From Streptomyces sp. NRRL F-2664 (lineage in GTDB: Bacteria > Actinomycetota > Actinomycetes > Streptomycetales > Streptomycetaceae), in NCBI RefSeq assembly GCF_000719345.1, contig NZ_JOFX01000019.1, positions 1 to 64,000 of the forward strand: a stretch of DNA of 64,000 nt. Direction: 5' to 3'. The notes beneath the pieces are model-generated. The model was not told the origin of the DNA. It worked only from the letters and a program-made list of their open reading frames with translations, and did not search any database. Shown piece by piece: positions 54,864 through 61,497 of the stretch. Both the position numbers and the translations under genes were made by a program. Positions within the stretch are counted from its first letter, which is position 1; each line of letters opens with the position of its first letter.

Positions 54864-56006
54864 ATGATCGGCAACCGGATCACCCATCGCACGGCGGACG
54901 GCGTCCGCATACCCGGCACCTGGCGGCACGCGTTCATCTGCAACGGCGGCTCCTACTTCCTCACCGACCTCTTCGTCTACGCCGACGGACTGATCGACTG
55001 CTGGGAGCTGGTCACCCTCGACGAGTTCGAGCAGAAGCTCCGCCGCGGCTGGGTGGCCACCAGCCTTCCGGAGGGCGGCCGCGCCTCCGCGCACCACCTG
55101 GCCTCGTGGACCTTCGGTGCACCGGACACCTGGCTGACGCCGGACCTGCTGCTCGCCGAGGTCCGTGACACCATCGACGAGTTGAACGGCCGCCCCGACT
55201 CGACCGCCCGCTGCCTCGCCGCCGTGGACGTCTTCATGGCGGACCGTACGGAGGGCAACCGGGCCGCTGCCCGGGCGGCCTACGAGGCCATTCCCGAGAC
55301 GGTGCGGCACTACGCGCTCGGCGACATGGACCGCAAGGACCGTCCGCTGCGGGTGCTGGTGGCGGGACCCGGGGGCCGGACCCCGGACGAGCGCGGAGAA
55401 ACGGTCACCCAGGAGGAGTACGACGCGGCCGTCTCCTACTTCGAGGAGCGTGCGCAGTGGAGGGCGACTGCCGCTTCGCGGGTGCCCGCCGACGGGCCGG
55501 CCGAGTCCTTCGCGCCCGCGGTCAAGATCTACCACTCGTACCCGCAGCGGGCGCTCGAAGACCCCGGCAAGCAGGCCCTGCGCAACGACTACCCCGCTGC
55601 GATCACTGTCGGCGGCTCCACCTACCCGTCGGTGGCGCACGCCTACTGGGCCCGGTCCGTCGCCGAACCTGAGGCCCGGGCCGCGGTCGTGGCGGCGGAG
55701 TCGGGTGCGAAGGCCCGTACGGTCGCGGCGGCCGCGCAGCGGCGCGAGGGCTGGGAGCAGGTGCGGACGGCGGTCATGGCCCGACTGCTGCGCGCCAAGT
55801 ACGAGCAGCACCCCGACCTCGCGGCGATCCTGCTCGCCACGGGTGACGCGACCCTGCTCTACGACGACGCCGACTCGGGCCACTGGGGCGAGAACGGGGG
55901 GCGGGGCCGCAACTGGACGGGCCGCCTCCTCGAACTCGTCCGTTCCGAACTGGTGGCGGAAACCCCTTCTCTGGGGGTGGATGGGCTGTGGTGTGACGTG
56001 GGGTGA
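54864..56006 (+). CDS. NADAR-domain protein with uncharacterised N-terminal domain
   Basis: 380 residues. The N-terminal half (about 1-165) is a conserved-looking domain I cannot name (YFLTDLFVYADGLIDCWELVTLDEF). The C-terminal half (about 225-370) is a NADAR domain: YPSVAHAYWARS, a helical middle, GDATLLYDDADSGHWGENGGRGRNWTGRLLELVR. NADAR proteins cleave N-glycosidic bonds in ADP-ribose-linked or riboflavin-pathway metabolites, and some reverse guanine ADP-ribosylation. The final 14 residues run toward the island border and may not be native. Confidence 0.88.
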   Translation: MIGNRITHRTADGVRIPGTWRHAFICNGGSYFLTDLFVYADGLIDCWELVTLDEFEQKLRRGWVATSLPEGGRASAHHLASWTFGAPDTWLTPDLLLAEVRDTIDELNGRPDSTARCLAAVDVFMADRTEGNRAAARAAYEAIPETVRHYALGDMDRKDRPLRVLVAGPGGRTPDERGETVTQEEYDAAVSYFEERAQWRATAASRVPADGPAESFAPAVKIYHSYPQRALEDPGKQALRNDYPAAITVGGSTYPSVAHAYWARSVAEPEARAAVVAAESGAKARTVAAAAQRREGWEQVRTAVMARLLRAKYEQHPDLAAILLATGDATLLYDDADSGHWGENGGRGRNWTGRLLELVRSELVAETPSLGVDGLWCDVG

Positions 56007-56077
56007 GGTGGGTTCGTTGAGGTCCTGGGACTCGTTCTCGGGGGGTGTGGCTCTGCGGCGGGTTGTTGCACGACTCG

Positions 56078-56310
56078 ATGCAGGAATTGCGGGTGCGGGC
56101 GTTTCCCGTGGTGATGCCGTCCGCGCAGAGGTACTGGACGGTCCTTGACGACGACCTGGAGGTCGTCTCCGTAGCCGATCACTGGCTGCGGAATCTTCGG
56201 TTCGGGCGCGACCGGGCCGAGTCGACGACGAAGCCGTACGCCGGCGGGGTCGCCCTGTACCTGAGGTGGTGCAGGTCGACAGGCCGGCGGTGGCCGGAGG
56301 CGGGCCGGGA
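56078..56310 (+). pseudogene. Truncated site-specific integrase (N-terminal fragment)
   Basis: From ATG 56078, about 75 residues (ELRVRAFPVVMPSAQRYWTVLDD...YAGGVALYLRWCRSTGRRWPE) match the N-terminal SAM-like domain of Streptomyces tyrosine integrases. The homology stops at WPEAGRD, and no catalytic R-H-R-Y domain follows; the open frame then runs antisense through arsC and is not credible. It marks the left edge of the arsenic island. Confidence 0.72.
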
Positions 56311-56562
56311 CCGCGGTCACCCGCGCATCTCTCCAGGCGGACCCGGCGAACGCCCATGCCCGCGCCGGCCGCTTGGCAGCGCAGCGGACCCTGGAGGAAT
56401 GCCAGGGCGAACTCGACGCCGCGCGGTCCGCGAACCGGGGGACCCGCGCCCTGAATCAGCGCGGACAGCCCGACCGCGTCCGGCACGCGCGAACCCGGGC
56501 ACAGTCCGCCGCACACTGTCGGTCGGCAGTCCGTGCCCCGGTTCCCGTCCCGGCCTGGCGGT
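56311..56562. other. Island-border debris
   Basis: Directly after the integrase fragment a different plus-strand frame reads a helical, coiled-coil-like stretch (ASLQADPANAHARAGRLAAQ then RTLEECQGELDAARSANRG) with no plausible start. It looks like the remains of another gene. Nothing else is recognisable before the arsT-like remnant. Confidence 0.45.
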
Positions 56563-56682
56563 TCAGGCCAGGACCTCGGCTGCGTTCTGCACCTGGTCGC
56601 TTGGGGCGGCGGTGTATCCGGCGGGGCCGGAGCCGATGATGACGACGTCGCGTATGCCGTCGGCGGGGTGCGTGTCGGTCAC
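56563..56682 (-). pseudogene. Collapsed thioredoxin reductase (ArsT-like) remnant
   Basis: GTG 56682 starts 4 bases after the arsC stop. The 39-residue product begins like a thioredoxin reductase, with FAD-binding VVIIGSGPAGYTAA, then jumps to an unrelated PSDQVQNAAEVLA and stops. All of the FAD and NADPH domains and the CxxC disulfide are gone. In streptomycete ars clusters a thioredoxin reductase gene (arsT) commonly follows arsC, so this is its deleted relic. Confidence 0.75.
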
Positions 56683-56686
56683 CTTG

Positions 56687-57106
56687 TCACGCCTGCTGCT
56701 TGGCGTCGATCTCGGCGATCAGGCCCTCGATGAGGCCCTTGATCTCGTCGCGGATGGGGCGGACGGCCTCCACGCCCTGTCCTGCCGGGTCTTCGAGCTG
56801 CCAGTCGAGGTAGGTCTTGCCGGGGAAGTACGGGCAGGCGTCGCCGCAGCCCATGGTGATGATGTAGTCCGACGCCTGGGCGGCCTCGGGGGTCAGCACC
56901 TTCGGGGTCTGGTCGGAGATGTCGATGCCCAGCTCGGCCATCGCGGCGACGGCGGAGGGGTTGATCTGGTCGCCGGGCATGGAGCCGGCGGAGCGGACCT
57001 CGACGCGGTCGCCGGCGAGGTGGCGCAGGAACCCGGCCGCCATCTGGGAGCGGCCGGCGTTGTGGATGCAGACGAACAGGACGGACGCGAGCGGGTTCGC
57101 GGACAT
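56687..57106 (-). CDS. arsC: Arsenate reductase, thioredoxin/low-Mr phosphatase type
   Basis: 139 residues. P-loop C13-I-H-N-A-G-R-S with the nucleophile, two further cysteines C87 and C91 (MGCGDACPY) for the disulfide relay, and EDPAG holding the general acid Asp. Reduces As(V) to As(III) in the cytoplasm. I chose ATG 57106 because AAGGAAAA lies just upstream, five codons inside a longer form. Divergent from arsR. Confidence 0.94.
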   Translation of the reverse strand: MSANPLASVLFVCIHNAGRSQMAAGFLRHLAGDRVEVRSAGSMPGDQINPSAVAAMAELGIDISDQTPKVLTPEAAQASDYIITMGCGDACPYFPGKTYLDWQLEDPAGQGVEAVRPIRDEIKGLIEGLIAEIDAKQQA

Positions 57107-57179
57107 CGGCTTTTCCTTCATGGCAGGCGCGGCCGGTGCATACCGCGGACCTGCGGCATGATTCAGCCCGGACTGGTGT

Positions 57180-57209
57180 CAGCCCTTGTTGATGTGACAA
57201 TATCAGTCC
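57180..57209. promoter_or_regulatory. arsC/arsR divergent operator and promoter
   Basis: TTGATGTGACAATATCAG contains the TTGAT...ATCA(A/G) inverted repeat typical of ArsR operators. CAATAT (57196-57201) makes a reasonable -10 for arsR, only 8 bases before its first ATG, so the arsR mRNA may be leaderless. The same block would shut off arsC when ArsR is bound. Confidence 0.55.
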
Positions 57210-57524
57210 ATGATGACGTCAGTCGACACTGATCTGATCCGGGTTCTGGCCGACCCGCTCAGGCTCCAGATCGTGACCCTCCTCGCCCGCGAGACGCTCT
57301 GCACCACCCACCTCGTAGAAGAGACCGGTGCCAAGCAGACGAATCTCTCCAACCACCTGAAGGTGCTGCGCGAGGCCGGAGTGGTCGAGACGGAACCCTG
57401 CGGGAGGTACATCTACTACCGCCTGCGCCCGGAGGTCATCGAAGGCATCGCCGGTCAGTTCGCCGACCTCGCGGCGACCGCGCGGGCCACCGCCGAAGCG
57501 AACCTCAAGCGGTCCTGCCCCTAG
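57210..57524 (+). CDS. arsR: ArsR/SmtB-family repressor 1
   Basis: 104 residues with winged helix-turn-helix (GAKQTNLSNHLKVLREAGVV). Cysteines: C31 (TLCTTHL), C64 (EPCGRY) and C103 near the end. The E. coli-type CxC is absent, so arsenite must be sensed through a non-classical set. Two ATGs three bases apart can start it. 41 bases separate its stop from the aquaporin start. Controls the first half of the island. Confidence 0.93.
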   Translation: MMTSVDTDLIRVLADPLRLQIVTLLARETLCTTHLVEETGAKQTNLSNHLKVLREAGVVETEPCGRYIYYRLRPEVIEGIAGQFADLAATARATAEANLKRSCP

Positions 57525-57565
57525 CCATCTTGCGCCTTGCCTCACCTGCCCGAGGAGAACCCGTC

Positions 57566-58348
57566 TTGACCGCCACCGAGCCCGCCGCGAGCGACGCCAT
57601 GGCCGCCGGCGCGTCGCCGCAGCCCGCCCCCGGCGCGACGCCGCCCCGCACCCCGCTGATCGCCCGCGCCGCCGCCGAGCTGGTCGGCACCGCCGCCCTC
57701 GTCGCGATCGTCGTCGGCTCGGGCATCCAGGCCACGAAGCTCACCGACGACGTCGCGCTCCAGCTGCTGGCCAACTCCACCGCCACCGTCTTCGGCCTCG
57801 GCGTCCTGATCGCGCTCCTCGGGCCCGTATCGGGCGCGCACTTCAACCCGGCGGTCACGCTCGCCGAGTGGTGGACCGCCCGCCGCGGCGGCGCGGGCGT
57901 GACCGCCCGCGAGCTCGCCGTGTACGTGCCTTCCCAGATCGTCGGCGCCATCGTGGGCGCGATCCTGGCGGACGCGATGTTCGGTGAACCGCTGGTGAAG
58001 TGGTCCACCCACGACCGCTCCGCCGGCAACCTCCTCCTCGGCGAGGTCGTCGCCACCGCCGGCCTGATCCTCCTGATCTTCGGCCTGGCCCGCACCGACC
58101 GCCTCCGTTTCGCCCCGGTCGCGGTGGCCTCGTACATCGGCGCCGCGTACTGGTTCACCTCCTCCACCTCCTTCGCCAACCCGGCCGTCACCATCGGCCG
58201 CGCCTTCACCGACACCTTCGCCGGTATCGCCCCGTCCTCGGTGGCCGGCTTCATCGGCATGCAGCTGGTGGGTGTCGTCGTCGGCCTGGCGCTGGTCGCG
58301 GTCATCTTTATGCGGGGCAAGACCGGCACCGGAGCGCCTGCGGCATGA
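57566..58348 (+). CDS. aqpS: Aquaporin/MIP-family channel (AqpS-like, arsenite)
   Basis: 260 residues, six membrane helices, both NPA boxes (HFNPAVT and FANPAVT). In Sinorhizobium meliloti an ars-operon aquaporin, AqpS, lets internally made arsenite flow out, replacing ArsB/Acr3. The position between arsR and an ArsO-like gene suggests the same role here. TTG 57566 was chosen because GAGGAG lies 8 bases upstream. No ArsB or Acr3 is visible in the window. Confidence 0.88.
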   Translation: MTATEPAASDAMAAGASPQPAPGATPPRTPLIARAAAELVGTAALVAIVVGSGIQATKLTDDVALQLLANSTATVFGLGVLIALLGPVSGAHFNPAVTLAEWWTARRGGAGVTARELAVYVPSQIVGAIVGAILADAMFGEPLVKWSTHDRSAGNLLLGEVVATAGLILLIFGLARTDRLRFAPVAVASYIGAAYWFTSSTSFANPAVTIGRAFTDTFAGIAPSSVAGFIGMQLVGVVVGLALVAVIFMRGKTGTGAPAA

Positions 58349-59400
58349 GCCGACGTACGGACGTGGTGGTGATCGGCGGCGGCCAGGCCGGGCTCGCCGC
58401 CGGCTACCACCTGCGCCGCCTGGGCATCGAGCACGTCGTCCTCGACGCCCAGGCCGCGCCCGGCGGCGCCTGGCAGCACACCTGGGACTCGCTCCGTCTG
58501 TTCTCCCCGGCCGCGTACTCCTCGCTGCCCGGCCGGCTGATGCCGGTGCAGCAAGGGCAGCTCTACCCCGATGCCGCGCACGTGATGTCGTACCTCGCGG
58601 ACTACGAGAAGCGGCATCAGCTCCCGGTCGAGCGCGGCGTGTGGGTGGACGCGGTCCACCGCGACGGTGCGTTCCTGCGGGTCGAGACCGACTGCGGCGA
58701 CTGGCAGGCCCGTGCTGTCGTCAGCGCCACCGGGACGTGGACCCGCCCGTTCCTGCCGGCCGTCCCGGGCCGCCGGGACTTCGCAGGTCGCCAGCTGCAC
58801 ACGGTCGAGTACCACAGCCCTGCCGAGTTCGCCGGGCAGTGCGTGATCGTGGTGGGCGGCGGGAACTCCGGCGCGCAGATCGCCGCCGACCTCGCCGGTA
58901 CGGCCGACCTCACGTGGGTGACCCAGCGCCCGCCGCGCTACCTGGCCGACGACATCGACGGCCGCGCCCTCTTCGACGCGGCGACCGCCCGCCGTCGCGC
59001 CCTGGACGAAGGCCGCACCGACACCGGCGGCGTTGCCTCGCTCGGCGACATCGTCGCCGTGCCCCCGGTCCGTGCGGCCCGAGACGCCGGACTCCTGACA
59101 GCGAGGCCGATGTTCAGCCGGCTCACCGCCACCGGTGTGCAATGGGCCGACGGCACCGCCGCCGATGTCGACGCGGTCATCTGGTGCACGGGCTTCCGCC
59201 CGGCGCTGGCCCACTTCGCCGGCCTGCGCCTGCGGGGCGCCCGCGGCCACATCGCCACCGACGGCACCAGAGCCGTCGACGAGCCGCGCCTGCACCTGCT
59301 CGGCTACGGCGACTGGACGGGGCCCGCCTCGGCCACCCTGATCGGCGTCGGCCGCCCGGCGCGGGAAGCCGCTCGCCGGATCCGGGAGCTGCTGGCCTGA
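58345..59400 (+). CDS. arsO: ArsO-like flavin-containing monooxygenase
   Basis: 351 residues: FAD motif VVVIGGGQAGLAAGYHLRR, NADPH motif VIVVGGGNSGAQIA, and CTGFRPALAHF near the C-terminus. Belongs to the flavoprotein group found in actinobacterial ars clusters (ArsO), whose reaction is still unsettled. Its ATG overlaps the aquaporin stop by 4 bases, so both are co-translated. Confidence 0.88.
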   Translation: MSRRTDVVVIGGGQAGLAAGYHLRRLGIEHVVLDAQAAPGGAWQHTWDSLRLFSPAAYSSLPGRLMPVQQGQLYPDAAHVMSYLADYEKRHQLPVERGVWVDAVHRDGAFLRVETDCGDWQARAVVSATGTWTRPFLPAVPGRRDFAGRQLHTVEYHSPAEFAGQCVIVVGGGNSGAQIAADLAGTADLTWVTQRPPRYLADDIDGRALFDAATARRRALDEGRTDTGGVASLGDIVAVPPVRAARDAGLLTARPMFSRLTATGVQWADGTAADVDAVIWCTGFRPALAHFAGLRLRGARGHIATDGTRAVDEPRLHLLGYGDWTGPASATLIGVGRPAREAARRIRELLA

Positions 59401-59452
59401 CGGGCCTACGCTGGAGCCGGACCGACCCTGTACGGGCAGGGAGCGAGCAGGC

Positions 59453-60004
59453 ATGGACGGACCAGCGGGCCCGGCCTTCGACGGCCAGGCGGCGCACGCC
59501 GAGCTGGAGCGTGTGCGGGCGGAGTTCCATCAGCTCCTGGGGTCCGCGACGCGGGCCGAGCTGGCCCGGCCGAGCGCGGGGACACGGTGGACCAACGAGC
59601 AGCTGCTGTTCCACATGCTGTTCGGCTACGCGCTCATCCGGCCGCTCCTGGTCGTCTTCGCCCTCTTCGGACGACTGCCGTTGGGTGCGAGCGGTGCCTT
59701 CGCCCGGTTGCTGAATGCCGTGACCACTGCGTTCGACCTCGTCAACTACCTGGGTCCGGTGGGCGGGGCCGGCGTGTGCGGCCGGCGGCGCATGCTGCAG
59801 CTGTTCGACCGCGTCATCGCCGACCTCCACCGACGCATCGACGCCGAGTCTCCGGTCCACCTGGCCCTGCGCATGTACTACCCCACCCGGTGGGATCCCC
59901 TCTTCATGGACGTCATGACCGTGGCCGACCTCTACCGCTACCCGGCCCGGCATTTCGACTTCCACCGGCGACAGCTCACTCTCCCTGCGCCTGGCCAGGG
60001 GTGA
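59453..60004 (+). CDS. DinB-superfamily protein
   Basis: 183 residues, all-helical. N-terminal LLFHMLFGY and C-terminal YPARHFDFHRRQL supply histidines matching the metal triad of DinB-like/mycothiol- or bacillithiol-dependent proteins. Some members are thiol transferases, which would suit arsenic detoxification (speculative). 52 bases after ArsO, same strand, probably same transcript. Confidence 0.78.
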   Translation: MDGPAGPAFDGQAAHAELERVRAEFHQLLGSATRAELARPSAGTRWTNEQLLFHMLFGYALIRPLLVVFALFGRLPLGASGAFARLLNAVTTAFDLVNYLGPVGGAGVCGRRRMLQLFDRVIADLHRRIDAESPVHLALRMYYPTRWDPLFMDVMTVADLYRYPARHFDFHRRQLTLPAPGQG

Positions 60005-60085
60005 GGATCGTGCAGAGGACATCGGCGCTGCAGGCGGCGGGATCGGCCGTGGCGGCCCCGGCGGCAAGACCCCTGACTGACCGGC

Positions 60086-60583
60086 TCAGACGATCAGAGG
60101 GCTGCGGCGTTCCAGGAGCACGACGTCGCGCCAGACGCCGCAATGGCGGCCGATCCGCTCGCGGGTGCCGATGACCCGGAACCCGGCCCGCTCGTGCAGG
60201 GACAGGCTGGCGGTGTTCTCAGGGAAGATCCCGGACTGGATCGTCCAGATCCCGGCTGCCTCCGTCGAGGCGACCAGTGCCTCCAGCAGGGCACGGGCGA
60301 CACCGCGGCCGCGGGCGTCGGGGTGGACGTAGACGGAGTGCTCGACGACACCGGCATAGGCGCACCGGTCGGAGACCGCGCTCGCCGCCACCCAGCCGAG
60401 GACGGTCTTGTCCTCGTCCAGGGCGACGAAGCGGTGCTCGGCGAGCTTCGCGGCGTCGAACACGGCCCACTCGGGTGCCGTTGTCTCGAAGGTGGCGTTG
60501 CCCTCGTCGATCCCGGCCTGGTAGATCGCGAGGATCTGGTCGGCGTGCTCGGGCAGCGGTGGGGTGATGTGCACTGTGGTCAT
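60086..60583 (-). CDS. arsN: GNAT acetyltransferase, phosphinothricin/arsinothricin (ArsN)-type
   Basis: 165 residues of the PAT-like GNAT family: IDEGNATFETTAPEW, VEHSVYVHPDARGRGVARALLEAL (acetyl-CoA motif A, RGRGVA), LHERAGFRVIGTRERIG. ArsN1 enzymes of this type acetylate the arsenic antibiotic arsinothricin, and relatives act on glufosinate. Its ATG overlaps the stop of the second ArsR by 4 bases, supporting an arsenic role. Activity on other amines cannot be excluded. Confidence 0.87.
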   Translation of the reverse strand: MTTVHITPPLPEHADQILAIYQAGIDEGNATFETTAPEWAVFDAAKLAEHRFVALDEDKTVLGWVAASAVSDRCAYAGVVEHSVYVHPDARGRGVARALLEALVASTEAAGIWTIQSGIFPENTASLSLHERAGFRVIGTRERIGRHCGVWRDVVLLERRSPLIV

Positions 60584-60948
60584 GCCGTCTTCGCGGCGCC
60601 GGCCAGCAGCGCACCCATCGCGGCGAGCACGGAGGGCTCGACCCGGTAGTACACCCATGTACCGCGCCGCTCGGAGGACAGCAGGCCGGCCTCCTTCAGC
60701 TTCTTCAGGTGGTGGGAGACCGTCGGCTGCGAGACACCCACGTCGGAGATGTCGCACACGCACGCCTCGCCGCCCTCGTGGGAGGCGACGGCGGAGAACA
60801 GCCGCAGACGCACGGGGTCGCCGAGCGCCTTGAACATCTTCGCTGCGACCTCGGCCTCGTCCGCCGACATCGGGCGCTCGTTCAGGGGCGGGCAGCACGG
60901 CGCGACGGCCTCGGGCTCCAGCAGCGGCAACACCTTCGCATTCGACAT
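60580..60948 (-). CDS. ArsR-family repressor 2 with N-terminal Cys pair
   Basis: 122 residues. C18-C19 in an N-terminal extension plus C63 and C65 (EACVCD) in the DNA-binding fold. The Cys-Cys plus helix Cys layout recalls the Corynebacterium glutamicum ArsR site (C15/C16/C55). Winged helix SQPTVSHHLKKLKEAGLL. The ATG at 60948 was chosen over one six codons up because the latter overlaps the operator. Governs itself, the GNAT gene and probably the divergent Cys-Cys peptide operon. Confidence 0.92.
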   Translation of the reverse strand: MSNAKVLPLLEPEAVAPCCPPLNERPMSADEAEVAAKMFKALGDPVRLRLFSAVASHEGGEACVCDISDVGVSQPTVSHHLKKLKEAGLLSSERRGTWVYYRVEPSVLAAMGALLAGAAKTA

Positions 60949-60950
60949 AC

Positions 60951-60962
60951 GTCTATGTTGAC
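60951..60962. promoter_or_regulatory. Putative ArsR2 operator, left copy
   Basis: GTCTATGTTGAC, 2 bases upstream of the ArsR2 start codon; an identical 12-mer occurs at 61168-61179. The surrounding ATAC...ACATGTCGA is roughly palindromic. Confidence 0.6.
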
Positions 60963-61167
60963 ACATGTCGAACTAGAAGGGGAAGGGCGCCGCCATCGTC
61001 CCACCTGTGCAAGAGGTGGCGAGCCAGGCGGCGGGCGGCCCGCCGGGCGTCCCGGGCCGACACCACGCAGAGAGGTCGAGGACAGGCTTCGCTGCCACTC
61101 CGGATCACCGCGTCCACCGCCCGCGCCGCGTCGACACGCTCATGAACAACCCTCGAATTTGATGAAT
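60963..61167. other. Divergent spacer between ArsR2 and the Cys-Cys peptide
   Basis: About 200 bases between the two operator copies. A minus-strand open frame here (core VDAARAVDAVIRSG, then RRAARRLARHLLHRW) reads like Arg/Ala-rich protein, but has no start codon or ribosome site and would overlap the operator. I treat it as debris or non-coding. Confidence 0.45.
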
Positions 61168-61179
61168 GTCTATGTTGAC
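61168..61179. promoter_or_regulatory. Putative ArsR2 operator, right copy
   Basis: Second exact copy of GTCTATGTTGAC, 70 bases before the Cys-Cys peptide start, in a locally AT-rich stretch suited to a promoter. Confidence 0.6.
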
Positions 61180-61249
61180 GCTCATCGAAGCAGGTGCCAT
61201 GCTGGGAGCGCAGGATATCGACAGTCATCGAAACACCGAGGGAGTCGTC

Positions 61250-61429
61250 ATGACCGAGCCCGTCACCCCCGTCACCGAAGCCGCCTCCTGTTGCGGCACG
61301 GCCCCCGCACAGCCCGCCGCCGCGTCCTCCCCATGCTGCGGCACCAGCGAGCGGGCGGACGAAGCCGGAGCCTGCTGCGACCCGCAGGCCAAGCGCGAAG
61401 CCGTCACCACCGGGGCGGGCTGCTGCTGA
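61250..61429 (+). CDS. 59-residue peptide with four Cys-Cys pairs (putative arsenic-binding protein)
   Basis: Pairs at C14-C15, C29-C30, C42-C43 and C58-C59, spaced 13-16 residues apart, with no other Cys and no His. Repeating units read (S/P/A)CC(G/D). Linkers are Ala/Thr/Pro/Glu-rich and likely unstructured. GAGGGAG precedes the ATG. First gene of the peptide/flavoprotein/MFS unit behind a shared ArsR2 operator. Vicinal cysteine pairs bind As(III) in ArsD and ArsM, so a chaperone or sponge role is plausible but unproven. I know of no name for it. Confidence 0.8.
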   Translation: MTEPVTPVTEAASCCGTAPAQPAAASSPCCGTSERADEAGACCDPQAKREAVTTGAGCC

Positions 61430-61497
61430 CCACCCCAGCCCGCCCCGCCTACCTGACAAGCCCACCCACCTGCTGCACAAGACCCCGGAGACACGCC

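Noticed and set aside
56045..57232. Apparent 395-residue plus-strand protein starting with integrase sequence
   Set aside because: Only the first 75-odd residues after ATG 56078 are integrase-like. The rest is antisense to the arsT relic and arsC, so I call a truncated pseudogene.
60953..61480. Minus-strand frame of 175 residues over the ArsR2/peptide spacer
   Set aside because: It crosses both operator copies and the Cys-Cys peptide gene and lacks a ribosome site.
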